Shown here one piece after another: positions 47,480-56,823 of a stretch of 64,000 nucleotides of DNA. Under the pieces are notes generated by a model, which did no database searches, was not told the origin of the DNA, and saw only the letters and a list, made by a program, of their open reading frames with translations. The DNA lies in the NCBI RefSeq assembly GCF_010682065.1, contig NZ_JAAGWG010000011.1, positions 85,896 to 149,895 of the forward strand, in the 5' to 3' direction. A program made the translations under genes and the position numbers. This DNA comes from Blastococcus saxobsidens (lineage in GTDB: Bacteria; Actinomycetota; Actinomycetes; Mycobacteriales; Geodermatophilaceae). The stretch's first letter is position 1, and each line of letters begins with the position of its first letter.

Positions 47480-49411
47480 CTACTCGATCGGCTCGCCCCG
47501 GAACAGCCCGTCCAGCCACCCGTCCTCGTCCAGCTCGAGCACGGCGAACGGCAGGGTGACGTCCATGCTGGCGTCCCCGTAGCCGCCGTCGCCCACCTCC
47601 ACCGTGCCGTCCACCGGGACGTCCGGCGTCCAGGCGCAGCCGTCCAGCGTGATCTGCACCGTTCCGCCCATGTCCAGCGAGTACTCGGCGACGCCACCCT
47701 CCGGGCAGCCGACCTCCAGCGGCGCACTGCCCGGCCAGGCCTCGAACGTCGGGCCGAGCAGCTCGGTGAGCAGCAGGTCGACGGTGGCCCAGGCGTCCTC
47801 GTAGCCGTCCGCGTCCTCGGGCGGCAGCGGGGTGTAGGGCTGACCGGGCATCGACTCGCAGGTCGTGACCGGGCGGTCGGGGAGCCGGCCGGAGCCGAGC
47901 AGGCGGAGCACCGCCTCGTCCACGCAGGGCTCACCCCAGCCGAAGACGACGTGCGGGCCGCCGGTCAGCACGACCAGCGCGGCGTCGGGGTCGCGCCCGT
48001 GCACGCGCACGGCGTTGCCCGCCGGCGTGTTCGGGTCGGTGTCGGCGGTCAGCAGCAGCACCGGGTGCGGCGGGTCGGCGGGCGCGGGCGGCGGCGGCGG
48101 CACCGGCTCCCCCGACCGCGGCCAGAAGAGGCAGGGCAGGTCGGCGTAGTAGATGTCGTCGAGGCGGATGCCGGCCACGCCCGCCTCGGCGGCGCCGTCG
48201 AGCCAGGCGTCCAGCTCCTCGCGCGACGAGCGGCCCTCGGGGACGAAGGGGTGGTCCGTGCACTCCACCGCGAGGAAGAGGGCGTAGGAGAACGAGGGGT
48301 CGGGCAGCACCTCGCCGGTGTTCGGATCGGCCCCGACGTTGGCCGCGGCCAGCCGCGCCAGCGGCAGCTCGTCGCCCTCGACGGCGGCGTTGAGCGCACG
48401 CTGCAGCTGCACGCGCATGTACGGCACGCTCATCGAGCCGGACGCCGCCGTCTCCAGCTCCTCGAGCGTCAGCTCCCGCTCCTCGGTCCCGCCGTCGGGC
48501 AGCGGGTAGTCGTAGGCGCGCGGCTGCTCGGCCAGCTCGGCGGCGAGCGCGTCGTAGGCGGCGGCCGAGGCACCCGGCGCGTCCGTCGCGCAGGCGCGGT
48601 CCTGGTCGCACTGGGTGAGCCCGAGCGCCAGGACGTCGCTGTAGGCGCGGGCGCTCTCGGCGGCGAACGCCCGGATCGGGGTCTGCGGGTCGACGACGCC
48701 GTCGAGGATCAGGCTCTGCACGCGGTCCGGGTGCGCGGCGGCGTAGGCCTGGGAGAACTGGGTGCCGTAGCTCTCGCCGTAGAGGGTGAGCTGCTCGGCG
48801 CCGTACCACTGGCGGAACACCTCGAGGTCCTCCGCGGCCTGCCGGGTGCTGAACAGCCGCGCCTCGGCGGGGGGAAGCCCCGCCTCCGCGAAGCACTCCT
48901 CGCCGAACCGCTCCGCGGCGCGGGCGTAGCGGTCCCGCTCGTCGGCGTCGGAGGAGGAGTCGATGACGTCGTCGAAGTCCCAGAGCGCGTCGTCGCAGGT
49001 GAACGGCTCGGAGCGGCCGATCCCGCGCTGGTCGAAGAACACCACGTCGTAGGAGTCGGTGATCTCCGGGTCCAGCGACTGGAGGCGCACGTCCGCGAGG
49101 AGGATGCCGCTGGATCCCGGCCCGCCGGTCGCCGTCACCAGCACGCCCTTCCGCTCGCCGTCGGCCGGGCGGACGGCGAACGTCACCTCCCACTCGCGCG
49201 AGGCCGGGGCGAAGTGGTCCGACGGCACGGTGAGCGTGACGCACTCGAAGTCGGCCCCGCACTGCTCGCGCGTCACCAGCTCGCCGCCGGCGCTGGTGAA
49301 GGGTTCGATGGTCCCGTCGACCAGCTCGGGGCCGCAGCCGCTCAGCAGCAGCGGGCCGGTGAGGAGGGCGACGAGCAGCGGCGCGGCTCGGCGTGTCCGG
49401 GATCTGGGCAC
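47480..49411 (-). CDS. Secreted alpha/beta hydrolase (tripeptidyl aminopeptidase-like)
   Basis: A 643-residue exported lipoprotein. An Arg-rich start and hydrophobic stretch end in LLLSGC. The hydrolase has the layout of the SlpD/E and tripeptidyl-aminopeptidase group: oxyanion GGPGSSG, VVFFDQRGIGRSEP, the nucleophile elbow GESYGTQ, a TAP-like C-terminal part with LLLTADTDPNTP (Asp), and the catalytic His in GGPHVVFGWGEPC. A further domain of about 130 residues after residue 510 is acidic and Gly-rich, which is longer than usual. It probably cleaves peptides or esters outside the cell. Start GTG 49411. Confidence 0.87.
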   Translation of the reverse strand: MPRSRTRRAAPLLVALLTGPLLLSGCGPELVDGTIEPFTSAGGELVTREQCGADFECVTLTVPSDHFAPASREWEVTFAVRPADGERKGVLVTATGGPGSSGILLADVRLQSLDPEITDSYDVVFFDQRGIGRSEPFTCDDALWDFDDVIDSSSDADERDRYARAAERFGEECFAEAGLPPAEARLFSTRQAAEDLEVFRQWYGAEQLTLYGESYGTQFSQAYAAAHPDRVQSLILDGVVDPQTPIRAFAAESARAYSDVLALGLTQCDQDRACATDAPGASAAAYDALAAELAEQPRAYDYPLPDGGTEERELTLEELETAASGSMSVPYMRVQLQRALNAAVEGDELPLARLAAANVGADPNTGEVLPDPSFSYALFLAVECTDHPFVPEGRSSREELDAWLDGAAEAGVAGIRLDDIYYADLPCLFWPRSGEPVPPPPPAPADPPHPVLLLTADTDPNTPAGNAVRVHGRDPDAALVVLTGGPHVVFGWGEPCVDEAVLRLLGSGRLPDRPVTTCESMPGQPYTPLPPEDADGYEDAWATVDLLLTELLGPTFEAWPGSAPLEVGCPEGGVAEYSLDMGGTVQITLDGCAWTPDVPVDGTVEVGDGGYGDASMDVTLPFAVLELDEDGWLDGLFRGEPIE

Positions 49412-49470
49412 GGCGCACCCTAGGACGGCGGGCCGCACCGGACCGACTCCGGCCCTGTGACGCGCCGGAG

Positions 49471-49953
49471 TCAGCCGGTGACGGTCGGCCCGGCGGTCCG
49501 GCGCAGCAGCGGGGCGACCCGGCGGTCCACGAAGCGCCGCATGGCCAGGGCGGTGTCGACCCGCTGCACGCCCGGGATGCCCAGGACCGCCTCGGTGACC
49601 CGCCAGAGGTGGTCGGCGTCGGTGGCCACGACGTGCACGAGCAGGTCGGTGGCGCCGGACAGCCCGGTCACCTCGAGCACCTCCGGGATGCCGGCCAGTG
49701 CGTCGCTCACCTCGGCCAGCCCGCGCTGCGCGACCTGCACGGACATGTAGGCCCCGAGCCGGTAGCCCAGCGCCTCCGGCCGCACGCGGTGGTCGTGCGG
49801 CGCGAGGACGCCGTTGCTCTCCAGCCGCGCCAGCCTGGCCTGGACGGTGTTCCGCGCGAGCCCGAGCCGCTGCGAGAGCGCCATCACGCTGGCGCGGGGG
49901 TCCTGGGTCAGGGCGAGCAGCAGCCGGGCATCGGTGGCGTCGACCTCGGCCAT
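49471..49953 (-). CDS. Lrp/AsnC-family regulator, likely BkdR
   Basis: A 160-residue feast/famine regulator. The N-terminal helix-turn-helix (DARLLLALTQDPRAS, then LSQRLGLARNTVQARLARLE) is followed by the RAM ligand domain (AYMSVQVAQRGLAEVSDALAGIPEVLEVTGLSG). ATG 49953 is the start. It is divergent from the branched-chain 2-oxoacid dehydrogenase operon 209 bp away. This matches the common actinobacterial arrangement in which an Lrp protein senses branched-chain amino acids and controls bkd genes. Confidence 0.9.
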   Translation of the reverse strand: MAEVDATDARLLLALTQDPRASVMALSQRLGLARNTVQARLARLESNGVLAPHDHRVRPEALGYRLGAYMSVQVAQRGLAEVSDALAGIPEVLEVTGLSGATDLLVHVVATDADHLWRVTEAVLGIPGVQRVDTALAMRRFVDRRVAPLLRRTAGPTVTG

Positions 49954-50161
49954 GCTGCGCAGTCTGCCATCCCGGAGGCGCTCCGGAGAAGCGATCTGCT
50001 CAGGTCGTCTTCCGCCACCTGTGCAGATCGTTGTCTCCGGGGGTGTTGCACGGCGGGTGCGTCGTGTCAGGATGGTGTGAGGCCCGCCACACCCGGCGGA
50101 CGTCCAGCACCAGCGCGGCCCGGTGATCCCGGCCGCGGTGGCCGAGGCGAGGAGCGCGACC

Positions 50162-51310
50162 ATGACTGCGTTGCCCCAGACCACCGAGGTGGTCGACCCC
50201 GTACCCGGGGCTGCCGCGCCCCACCTGCCCCCCGACGGCGGCCGGGACCTCGTCCAGCTGCTGACGCCGGAGGGCGACCGGGTCGAGCACCCCGACTACT
50301 CCCTCGACATCGACGAGGAGCAGCTGCGCGGCCTGTACCGCGACATGGCGCTCGTCCGCCGCTGGGACGTCGAGGCCACCGCGCTGCAGCGCCAGGGCGA
50401 GCTGGGGATCTGGGCCTCGCTGCTGGGCCAGGAGGCCGCGCAGATCGGTGCCGGCCGCGCGATGGCCGCCGACGACATGGCCTTCCCCACCTATCGCGAG
50501 CACGGCGTGGCCTGGGCGCGCGGCGTCGACCCGCTGCACGTCATCAGCCTCTTCCGCGGCGTGGACAACGGCGGCTGGGACCCGCTGGCGACCCGGTTCA
50601 ACCTCTACACCGTCGTGATCGGCGCGCAGTGCCTGCACGGCACCGGCTACGCCATGGGCGTCCAGCGGGACGGTGCCGAGCAGGCCGTGCTGGCCTTCCT
50701 CGGTGACGGCGCGACCAGCCAGGGCGAGGTCAACGAGGCGATGATCTGGGCGGCCAGCTTCTCGGCCCCCGTCGTCTTCTTCTGCCAGAACAACCAGTAC
50801 GCGATCAGCGTGCCGCTGGAGCGGCAGTCCCGGGTGCCGCTGTACCAGCGGGCCGCCGGCTTCGGCTTCCCCGGCGTGCGGGTCGACGGCAACGACGTGC
50901 TGGCCGTCCTCGCCGTGACGCGCGCGGCGCTGGCCGCCGCCCGCGAGGGCCAGGGCCCCACGTTCATCGAGGCGTTCACCTACCGCATGGGTGCGCACAC
51001 CACCTCCGACGACCCGTCGCGCTACCGGCTGGCCAGCGAGCTGGAGGAGTGGAAGCTGCGCGACCCGATCGCCCGCCTCAAGGCCCACCTCTCGCGCAGC
51101 GGCGCAGCCGACGCCGCCTTCTTCGACTCGGTGGAGGCCGAGGCCGACGAGCTGGCCGCCCGCATCCGCAGCGGGACGCTGGAGATGCCCGATCCGGCCC
51201 CGACGTCGATGTTCGACTCCGTCTACGCCGAGCAGACCCCGCAGCTGGCGCAGCAGCGGGCCGACTTCGTCGCCTACCAGGCGAGCTTCGAGGGGGGCGA
51301 GCACCGATGA
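50162..51310 (+). CDS. bkdA: Branched-chain 2-oxoacid dehydrogenase E1 component, alpha subunit
   Basis: A 382-residue thiamine-diphosphate enzyme subunit. The TPP/Mg motif is GDGATSQGEVNEAMIWAASF, ending in NNQYAIS, and the phosphorylation-loop region RMGAHTTSDDPSRYR lies near residue 285. With the beta subunit it decarboxylates branched-chain 2-oxoacids and reductively acylates lipoyl-E2. ATG 50162 follows GAGGAG. The stop overlaps the next start (ATGA). The pyruvate dehydrogenase alpha family is the alternative, but the divergent Lrp regulator favours bkd. Confidence 0.88.
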   Translation: MTALPQTTEVVDPVPGAAAPHLPPDGGRDLVQLLTPEGDRVEHPDYSLDIDEEQLRGLYRDMALVRRWDVEATALQRQGELGIWASLLGQEAAQIGAGRAMAADDMAFPTYREHGVAWARGVDPLHVISLFRGVDNGGWDPLATRFNLYTVVIGAQCLHGTGYAMGVQRDGAEQAVLAFLGDGATSQGEVNEAMIWAASFSAPVVFFCQNNQYAISVPLERQSRVPLYQRAAGFGFPGVRVDGNDVLAVLAVTRAALAAAREGQGPTFIEAFTYRMGAHTTSDDPSRYRLASELEEWKLRDPIARLKAHLSRSGAADAAFFDSVEAEADELAARIRSGTLEMPDPAPTSMFDSVYAEQTPQLAQQRADFVAYQASFEGGEHR

Positions 51311-52284
51311 CCCAGACGCTCACCATCGGCAAGGCGCTGAACCTCGGCCTGCGCAAGGCCATGGAGGACGACGCCAAGGTCGTCCTCATGGGCGAGGACA
51401 TCGGCAAGCTCGGCGGGGTCTTCCGGATCACCGACGGCCTGCAGAAGGACTTCGGCGAGGCGCGCGTCGTGGACACCCCGCTCGCCGAGGCCGGCATCCT
51501 CGGCACCGCCGTGGGGCTGGCCATGCGCGGCTACCGGCCGGTCTGCGAGATCCAGTTCGACGGCTTCGTCTTCCCGGCCTACAACCAGATCGTCACCCAG
51601 GTCGCCAAGATGCACGCCAGGTCCCGGGGCGTGCTCCCGATGCCGATCGTCATCCGCATCCCGTTCGGCGGCGGCATCGGCGCGGTGGAGCACCACAGCG
51701 AGAGCCCGGAGGCCTACTTCGCGCACACGGCGGGGCTGAAGGTCGTCGCCGTCAGCAACCCGGTCGACGCCTACTGGGGCATCCAGCAGGCGATCGCGGC
51801 CCCCGACCCGATCGTCTTCCTGGAGCCCAAGCGCCGGTACTGGGAGAAGGCCGAGGTAGACGTCGACGCCACGCCCGATCCGCTGTTCGCCTCGCGGATC
51901 GTCCGCGGTGGCGACGACGTGACCGTGCTCGCCTACGGACCGATGGTGAAGACGGCGCTGCAGGCCGCCGACGCTGCGGCCGAGGAGGGGCGGTCGGTGG
52001 AGGTGGTGGACCTGCGCACGGTCTCCCCGCTGGACCTCGACCCGGTGTTCGAGTCGGTGCGCCGCACCGGCCGCTGCGTGGTCGTGCACGAGGCGCCGGT
52101 GACCCTGGGCCTGGGCGCGGAGATCGCCGCCCGGGTGACCGAGACCTGCTTCCACTCCCTGGAGGCACCGGTGCTGCGGGTCGGGGGCTACGACACGCCC
52201 TACCCGCCGTCGAAGCTCGAGGAGGAGTACCTCCCCGACCTCGACCGGGTGCTGGACGCCGTCGACCGCGCGATGGAGTTCTGA
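51307..52284 (+). CDS. bkdB: Branched-chain 2-oxoacid dehydrogenase E1 component, beta subunit
   Basis: A 325-residue transketolase-like beta subunit. It shows the expected KAMEDDAKVVLMGEDIGKLGGVF opening, LAEAGILGTAVGLAMRGYRPV, the catalytic His in EHHSESPEAYF and the C-terminal VHEAPVTLGLGAEIAA. It pairs with the alpha subunit; the two form the alpha2beta2 E1. Translational coupling to both neighbours (4-nt overlap before, 1-nt gap after) supports a single complex. Confidence 0.9.
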   Translation: MTQTLTIGKALNLGLRKAMEDDAKVVLMGEDIGKLGGVFRITDGLQKDFGEARVVDTPLAEAGILGTAVGLAMRGYRPVCEIQFDGFVFPAYNQIVTQVAKMHARSRGVLPMPIVIRIPFGGGIGAVEHHSESPEAYFAHTAGLKVVAVSNPVDAYWGIQQAIAAPDPIVFLEPKRRYWEKAEVDVDATPDPLFASRIVRGGDDVTVLAYGPMVKTALQAADAAAEEGRSVEVVDLRTVSPLDLDPVFESVRRTGRCVVVHEAPVTLGLGAEIAARVTETCFHSLEAPVLRVGGYDTPYPPSKLEEEYLPDLDRVLDAVDRAMEF

Positions 52285-52285
52285 G

Positions 52286-53800
52286 ATGGCTGCGCTGAAG
52301 CAGTTCCGGCTGCCCGACGTCGGCGAGGGCCTGACCGAGGGGGAGATCCTCCAGTGGCTGGTCGCCGTCGGCGACACGGTCACGGTCAACCAGCCGCTGT
52401 GCGAGGTGGAGACGGCCAAGGCCGCCGTCGAGCTCCCCTCGCCGTTCGCCGGCACGGTGACCGAGCTGTTGTTCGAGGCCGGGACGATGGTCGACGTCGG
52501 CACGCCGATCATCACCATCGACACCGGCGCGGCCGACGGCGGCGGACCGACGCCGGCCCCTGCGCCGACCGACGAGGCACCCGCCGACGGGGAGCCCGCC
52601 GCCGGCCTCATCGGTGGCTCGGCCCCGGGCGGGCGGACCGCGGTGCTCGTCGGCTACGGCCCGCGCACCACCGAGGCGCGGCGCCGGCCGCGGCGCTCGG
52701 GCACCTCCGTCGCCGCCCTGCCCGGCGCGGACTACGGCTCCGGTGGCACCGACCGCCCGGCGCCACTCACCGACGACGGGCCACCCCTGCTCGCCACCGC
52801 GCCCGACATGCGCAGCAAGCCGATGCGGCACGGCGGGCTGGAGGTGGGCCGGCAGGCGGAGGCGGCCGCGCTCCGGGAGGACGCCGCCCCCGCGCAGCCC
52901 GTCGCCCCCGGCCGCCGCGGGCCCCGCCCGCTGGCCAAGCCGCCGGTGCGCAAGTACGCCAAGGATTCCGGCATCGATCTGACCACGCTGACCGGCTCCG
53001 GGACCGGTGGCTGCATCACCCGTGCCGACGTCGACGCCGCGATCGCGGCCCGCTCGACCGCTCCGGCGGGACCGACCGCGACCGCCCCGGTGGTGGACGG
53101 CACGCGGGAGCAGCGGATCCCGATCAAGGGCGTGCGCAAGCACACCGCGGCCGCGATGGTGGCCAGCGCCTTCACCGCACCGCACGTCACGGAGTTCCTC
53201 ACCGTCGACGTCACGCGGATGATGAAGCTGCGCGCCCGGCTCGCCGCCCGGCCCGAGCTGGCCGACGTGAAGGTCAGCCCGCTGCTGTTCGTCGCCAAGG
53301 CGGTGCTGCTGGCCGCGAGGCGGCACCCGATGATCAACAGCAGCTGGGACGAGGCGGCGCAGGAGATCGTGGTCAAGGACTACGTGAACCTGGGCATCGC
53401 CGCCGCCACCCCGCGCGGGCTCGTCGTGCCCAACATCAAGGACGCCGGCCGGCTCGCGCTGCCCGAGCTGGCCGCGGCGCTCGGCGAGCTGACGGCCACC
53501 GCCCGGGACGGGCGGACCGCACCGGTGGACATGACCGGCGGCACGATCACGATCACCAACGTGGGCGTGTTCGGCGTCGACACCGGCACCCCGATCCTCA
53601 ACCCGGGGGAGGCGGCGATCCTCGCCTTCGGTGCCGTCCGGGAGATGCCGTGGGTGCACAGGGGCAGGGTGAGGCCGCGGCAGGTCACCCAGCTGGCGCT
53701 CTCCTTCGACCACCGCATCGTCGACGGCGAGCTCGGCTCGCGGTTCCTGGCCGACGTCGGGGCGTTGCTGCACGATCCGGGCAACGCCCTGGCCTTCTGA
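52286..53800 (+). CDS. bkdC: Branched-chain 2-oxoacid dehydrogenase E2 (lipoyl acyltransferase)
   Basis: A 504-residue dihydrolipoamide acyltransferase. The N-terminal lipoyl domain (1-80) has the lipoylated lysine in VETAKAAVE. A long Pro/Gly-rich linker (about 85-210) is followed by a peripheral-subunit-binding domain (PPVRKYAKDSG, then GSGTGGCITRADV), and the C-terminal catalytic domain ends in the DHRIVDG active site. Only one lipoyl domain is present. It forms the core that accepts acyl groups from E1 and hands them to CoA; the matching E3 is not in the window. Confidence 0.92.
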   Translation: MAALKQFRLPDVGEGLTEGEILQWLVAVGDTVTVNQPLCEVETAKAAVELPSPFAGTVTELLFEAGTMVDVGTPIITIDTGAADGGGPTPAPAPTDEAPADGEPAAGLIGGSAPGGRTAVLVGYGPRTTEARRRPRRSGTSVAALPGADYGSGGTDRPAPLTDDGPPLLATAPDMRSKPMRHGGLEVGRQAEAAALREDAAPAQPVAPGRRGPRPLAKPPVRKYAKDSGIDLTTLTGSGTGGCITRADVDAAIAARSTAPAGPTATAPVVDGTREQRIPIKGVRKHTAAAMVASAFTAPHVTEFLTVDVTRMMKLRARLAARPELADVKVSPLLFVAKAVLLAARRHPMINSSWDEAAQEIVVKDYVNLGIAAATPRGLVVPNIKDAGRLALPELAAALGELTATARDGRTAPVDMTGGTITITNVGVFGVDTGTPILNPGEAAILAFGAVREMPWVHRGRVRPRQVTQLALSFDHRIVDGELGSRFLADVGALLHDPGNALAF

Positions 53801-53826
53801 GCCGGCGGGGCGGCAGGATGCCGGCC

Positions 53827-54207
53827 ATGGATCGACGCCGTCCCGCCCTGGTGGCGCTGCTGCTCTTCGTCGCCTTCACCGGGGCCGCGATCGTGGTGAG
53901 CGGTTCCCGACCGGCCTCCGACGAGGGGGCGCTGCCGTGGGCCCTCCAGGTGATCGGCTACCTCTGCGCCGTCGCCGCCGGCGTCCTGCTCCTCACCGGG
54001 CAGGACGCCGCCGGCCGGCGGACCGGGATGGTGGTGACGGCGGCGGTCGTGGTGCTCGCCCTGCTCGACGTGCTGGTCCCCGACGAGGGGGGCGCGAACA
54101 TCGGCGCGGGCCTCGTCCGGCTGGTGCTGCTGGTGGTCCTGGCGGTGGCCACGGTGCGGCTGTCGCTCGCGACCGCGGCGGCCCGCCGGTCGAGGCCGGC
54201 CTCCTAG
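53827..54207 (+). CDS. Small membrane protein
   Basis: A 126-residue hydrophobic protein with four probable spans (about 8-27, 41-60, 69-86 and 98-116) separated by short loops. No family is recognised. ATG 53827 is preceded by GGCAGG; ATG 53818 is an alternative. It sits between bkdC and the epimerase gene, with 9 bp to the latter. Function unknown. Confidence 0.65.
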   Translation: MDRRRPALVALLLFVAFTGAAIVVSGSRPASDEGALPWALQVIGYLCAVAAGVLLLTGQDAAGRRTGMVVTAAVVVLALLDVLVPDEGGANIGAGLVRLVLLVVLAVATVRLSLATAAARRSRPAS

Positions 54208-54216
54208 CCTCTCCGG

Positions 54217-55383
54217 ATGACCGATCTGGACCGGCTGCTCGACTTCGCCGAACGCGCCCGGCTGCCCGAGGGCGGTTTCGGCTACCTCGGCGCCGACGGC
54301 AGCGTGCTGCCCGGCCGGCCGCAGGAGACCTGGATCGTCGCGCGGATGACGCACGTCTTCGGGCTGGCCTCCCTGCTGGGCCGGCCGGGGGCGGACGAAC
54401 TGGTCCGGCACGGCGTCGCCGCCCTCCGGACGGGGCCGCTGCACGACGCCGAGCACGGCGGCTGGCGGACGGCCACCGACGACGACGGCAAGAGCGCCTA
54501 CGTGCACGCCTTCGTCCTGCTGGCCGGCTCGACCGCGGCCCAGGCGCGGATCGAGGGCGGTCCGGCGCTGCTGGACGAGGCGCTGGACCTCTGGCAGGAC
54601 CGGTTCTGGGACGACGAGGCAGGCCTCGCCGTCGAGGAGTGGGACCGCGGCTGGTCGCGGCTGTCGGACTACCGCGGGGCCAACGCGAACATGCACGGGG
54701 TGGAGGCGACGCTCGCCGCCGCCGACGCGACGGACGATCCGGCCCTGGCGCGCCGGCTGCGCGACCAGGCGCTGCGCAGCGTGGCGCGGGTGGTGCACGG
54801 CTGGGCACGCGAGCGCGACTGGCGGCTGCCCGAGCACTTCGACTCCGGCTGGACACCCCTCCCGGGGTTCAACCGGGACCGGCCGGCCGATCCGTTCCGG
54901 CCGTTCGGGGTCACCGTCGGGCACCAGTTCGAGTGGGCCCGCCTGGCGCTGCACCTGCGCGCGGTCCTGACCGAGCCGCCCGGCTGGCTGCTCGCGGACG
55001 CCGTCGACCTGTTCGAGACCGCCGCCACCCGGGGGTGGGCCGCCGACGGGCACGACGGCTTCCCGTACACGCTGGACTGGGACGACCGGCCTGTCGTCGG
55101 CGCCCGGATGCACTGGGTGCTCTGCGAGGCGGTCGCGGCCGCGGCGGTGCTGGCCGCGGTCACCCGCGAGGAGCGGTACGCCGCGCTGGCCCGGACGTGG
55201 CGAGAGCACGGCGAGCGGCGGTTCGCCGACCCGGCCACCGGCAGCTGGCACCACGAGCTGACGCCCACCGGCGAGGTGGGCTCGGGCACCTGGTCGGGGC
55301 AGCCGGACGCCTACCACCTGGCGCAGATGCTCCTGCTCGGGGACCGCCCGGTGCGGGGGAGCGTCGCGGCGTCGCTGCGCTGA
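54217..55383 (+). CDS. AGE-family (N-acylglucosamine 2-epimerase/YihS-like) isomerase
   Basis: A 388-residue (alpha/alpha)6-barrel protein of the AGE superfamily, which includes N-acylglucosamine 2-epimerase and aldose-ketose isomerases such as YihS. Family-like segments are RMTHVFGLASLLGRPG (about 43-58), AYVHAFVLLAGS, NANMHGVEATLAAADA (with the conserved histidine), GHQFEWARL and KLH-equivalent GSGTWSGQPDAYHLAQ. It acts on a free sugar in the cytosol. The exact substrate is not deducible; mannose or glucose isomerisation is common for this group. Confidence 0.85.
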   Translation: MTDLDRLLDFAERARLPEGGFGYLGADGSVLPGRPQETWIVARMTHVFGLASLLGRPGADELVRHGVAALRTGPLHDAEHGGWRTATDDDGKSAYVHAFVLLAGSTAAQARIEGGPALLDEALDLWQDRFWDDEAGLAVEEWDRGWSRLSDYRGANANMHGVEATLAAADATDDPALARRLRDQALRSVARVVHGWARERDWRLPEHFDSGWTPLPGFNRDRPADPFRPFGVTVGHQFEWARLALHLRAVLTEPPGWLLADAVDLFETAATRGWAADGHDGFPYTLDWDDRPVVGARMHWVLCEAVAAAAVLAAVTREERYAALARTWREHGERRFADPATGSWHHELTPTGEVGSGTWSGQPDAYHLAQMLLLGDRPVRGSVAASLR

Positions 55384-55418
55384 CGCCCCCGCTCGCGGCG
55401 CGGCCTACCGTCGGGCCG

Positions 55419-55814
55419 GTGGACCCCCTCCTGCGCCTCGCCGATGCGCGCTTCGTCTCGCTGACCACCTTCCGCCGCTCGGGAGAGCGCGTGTCCACTC
55501 CGGTGTGGATCGGCCGGGACGGGGAGTCGCTGGTCGTGCTGACCCCGGCCGGCAGCGGGAAGGTGGAGCGGCTGCGGGCCGACCCCCGCGTCGAGCTCCG
55601 CCCGTGCGGGCGCTTCGGAGCGGTGGCCGAGGGTGTCGAGGCGGTGCCGGGGAGGGCCGAGCTCCGCGTGAGTCCAGCCGACGTGGCGCGGGCCCGGGCG
55701 ACGATCCGGCGCGCCTACCCCGTGGAGTCCCGGCTCGTCCTGGGGATCGAGCGGCTCGTGGAGCGGCTGCGCGGCCGGCCCCGCACCCAGCGGCTGGCGC
55801 TGCTGATCACCTGA
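55419..55814 (+). CDS. PPOX-class F420-dependent oxidoreductase-like protein
   Basis: A 131-residue split-barrel protein. The typical opening is ADARFVSLTTFRRSGERVSTPVWIGRDG, followed by LVVLTPAGSGKVERLRADPRVELRPC, which lines the cofactor pocket. This short form is normally F420-dependent in actinobacteria. GTG 55419 is the likely start, 35 bp after the epimerase stop. The substrate is unknown. Confidence 0.84.
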   Translation: MDPLLRLADARFVSLTTFRRSGERVSTPVWIGRDGESLVVLTPAGSGKVERLRADPRVELRPCGRFGAVAEGVEAVPGRAELRVSPADVARARATIRRAYPVESRLVLGIERLVERLRGRPRTQRLALLIT

Positions 55815-55923
55815 CCGGGTGGCGCGCGGCGGGCCGGTCGCTGACCTGCTGGTTCGACGTGTCACGGGGGCCGTGGACGGGTAGGCGGTGCACGACCGAG
55901 TTCGCGAGGAAGAGGAGCAGACA

Positions 55924-56385
55924 GTGGCCAGCGTGCAGGAGTCCGTCGACGTCGACGTCCCGATCCGGACCGTCTACGACCAGTGGACCCAGTTCGAGTC
56001 CTTCCCGCAGTTCATGGGCGGGGTCGAGAGCATCACGCAGATCGACGCCACCCACACCCACTGGGTCACCAACATCGACGGCGTGAAGCGCGAGTTCGAC
56101 GCGGAGATCACCGAGCAGCACCCCGAGGAGCGCGTGGCCTGGACCAGCACCAGCGGTGAGGCCAAGCACGCCGGGGTCGTGACGTTCCACCGGCTCGCCG
56201 AGGACAAGACCCGCGTGATGATCCAGATCGACTGGGAGCCCGAGGGGCTGGTGGAGAAGGCCGGCGCCGCCCTGGGCTTCGACGACCGCCAGGTGAAGGC
56301 CGACGCGAAGAAGTTCAAGGAGTTCATCGAGAGCCGCGGTACCGAGACCGGTGCCTGGCGCGGAGACGTCCAGCGCCCCAGCTGA
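55924..56385 (+). CDS. SRPBCC (START-like) family protein
   Basis: A 153-residue helix-grip-fold protein. It begins QESVDVDVPIRTVYDQWTQFESFPQFMGGVESI and continues with WEAEITEQ-like EFDAEITEQHPEERVAWTS, as in actinobacterial polyketide-cyclase-like SRPBCC proteins. GTG 55924 has AGAGGAG just upstream; GTG 55888 would add a charged extension. The fold binds a small hydrophobic ligand. Cellular role unknown; a strong terminator follows. Confidence 0.82.
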   Translation: MASVQESVDVDVPIRTVYDQWTQFESFPQFMGGVESITQIDATHTHWVTNIDGVKREFDAEITEQHPEERVAWTSTSGEAKHAGVVTFHRLAEDKTRVMIQIDWEPEGLVEKAGAALGFDDRQVKADAKKFKEFIESRGTETGAWRGDVQRPS

Positions 56386-56398
56386 CGGCCCGCGACCC

Positions 56399-56440
56399 GA
56401 CGACGGCGCCCACCCTCTCCAGGGGGTGGGCGCCGTCGTC
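56399..56440 (+). terminator. Terminator after the SRPBCC gene
   Basis: A perfect 16-bp inverted repeat (56399-56414 with 56425-56440) and a 10-nt loop, 14 nt after the stop. Confidence 0.85.
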
Positions 56441-56612
56441 GTGTCCTGGGTCGGAGTGGCCCGTGAGGTGACGCCGTGACGACTCTCACCCCAAGGGGTG
56501 ATGAACCTTCGGCCGTGGCTCATGTTTGCCGACGTTTCGTCGGATTAGAGTGGTGTCCGCCTGCGTTACTACGGGCGTAGGTCCCACATCGACGACGAAA
56601 GAGGCAACAGGA

Positions 56613-56762
56613 ATGAGCAGCGTGACGACCAGCTGGCGTGAGCGTCGGCAGGTGGCGCGTACCCGGCGGGCGCTCGACAAGGCCCTCTCCCGCACCAGCA
56701 GCCCGGCCATGCGCGACGAGCTCCTGACGATGGCGAACAGCAGCCACTTCCTCGGCCGCTGA
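56613..56762 (+). CDS. Small basic protein (49 aa)
   Basis: A 49-residue protein rich in Arg and Ser (MSSVTTSWRERRQVARTRRALDK), predicted to form one long helix and a polar tail ending SSHFLGR. ATG 56613 follows AAGAGGCAACAGG. Strong hairpins lie 173 bp upstream and 34 bp downstream, so it is a single-gene transcription unit. The type is familiar from Geodermatophilaceae-like genomes, but I cannot assign a function. A nucleic-acid-binding or stress-related small protein is only a guess. Confidence 0.65.
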   Translation: MSSVTTSWRERRQVARTRRALDKALSRTSSPAMRDELLTMANSSHFLGR

Positions 56763-56795
56763 GCCCCGGCCGCGCACGCGGCCCGCGAACATCCC

Positions 56796-56823
56796 GACCC
56801 CGGTCTCCGCTGAGACCGGGGTC
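56796..56823 (+). terminator. Terminator after the 49-aa gene
   Basis: A perfect 12-bp stem (56796-56807 with 56812-56823) and a tetraloop, 34 nt after the stop. About 240 bp without a gene then lead to the signalling protein at 57,061. Confidence 0.85.
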
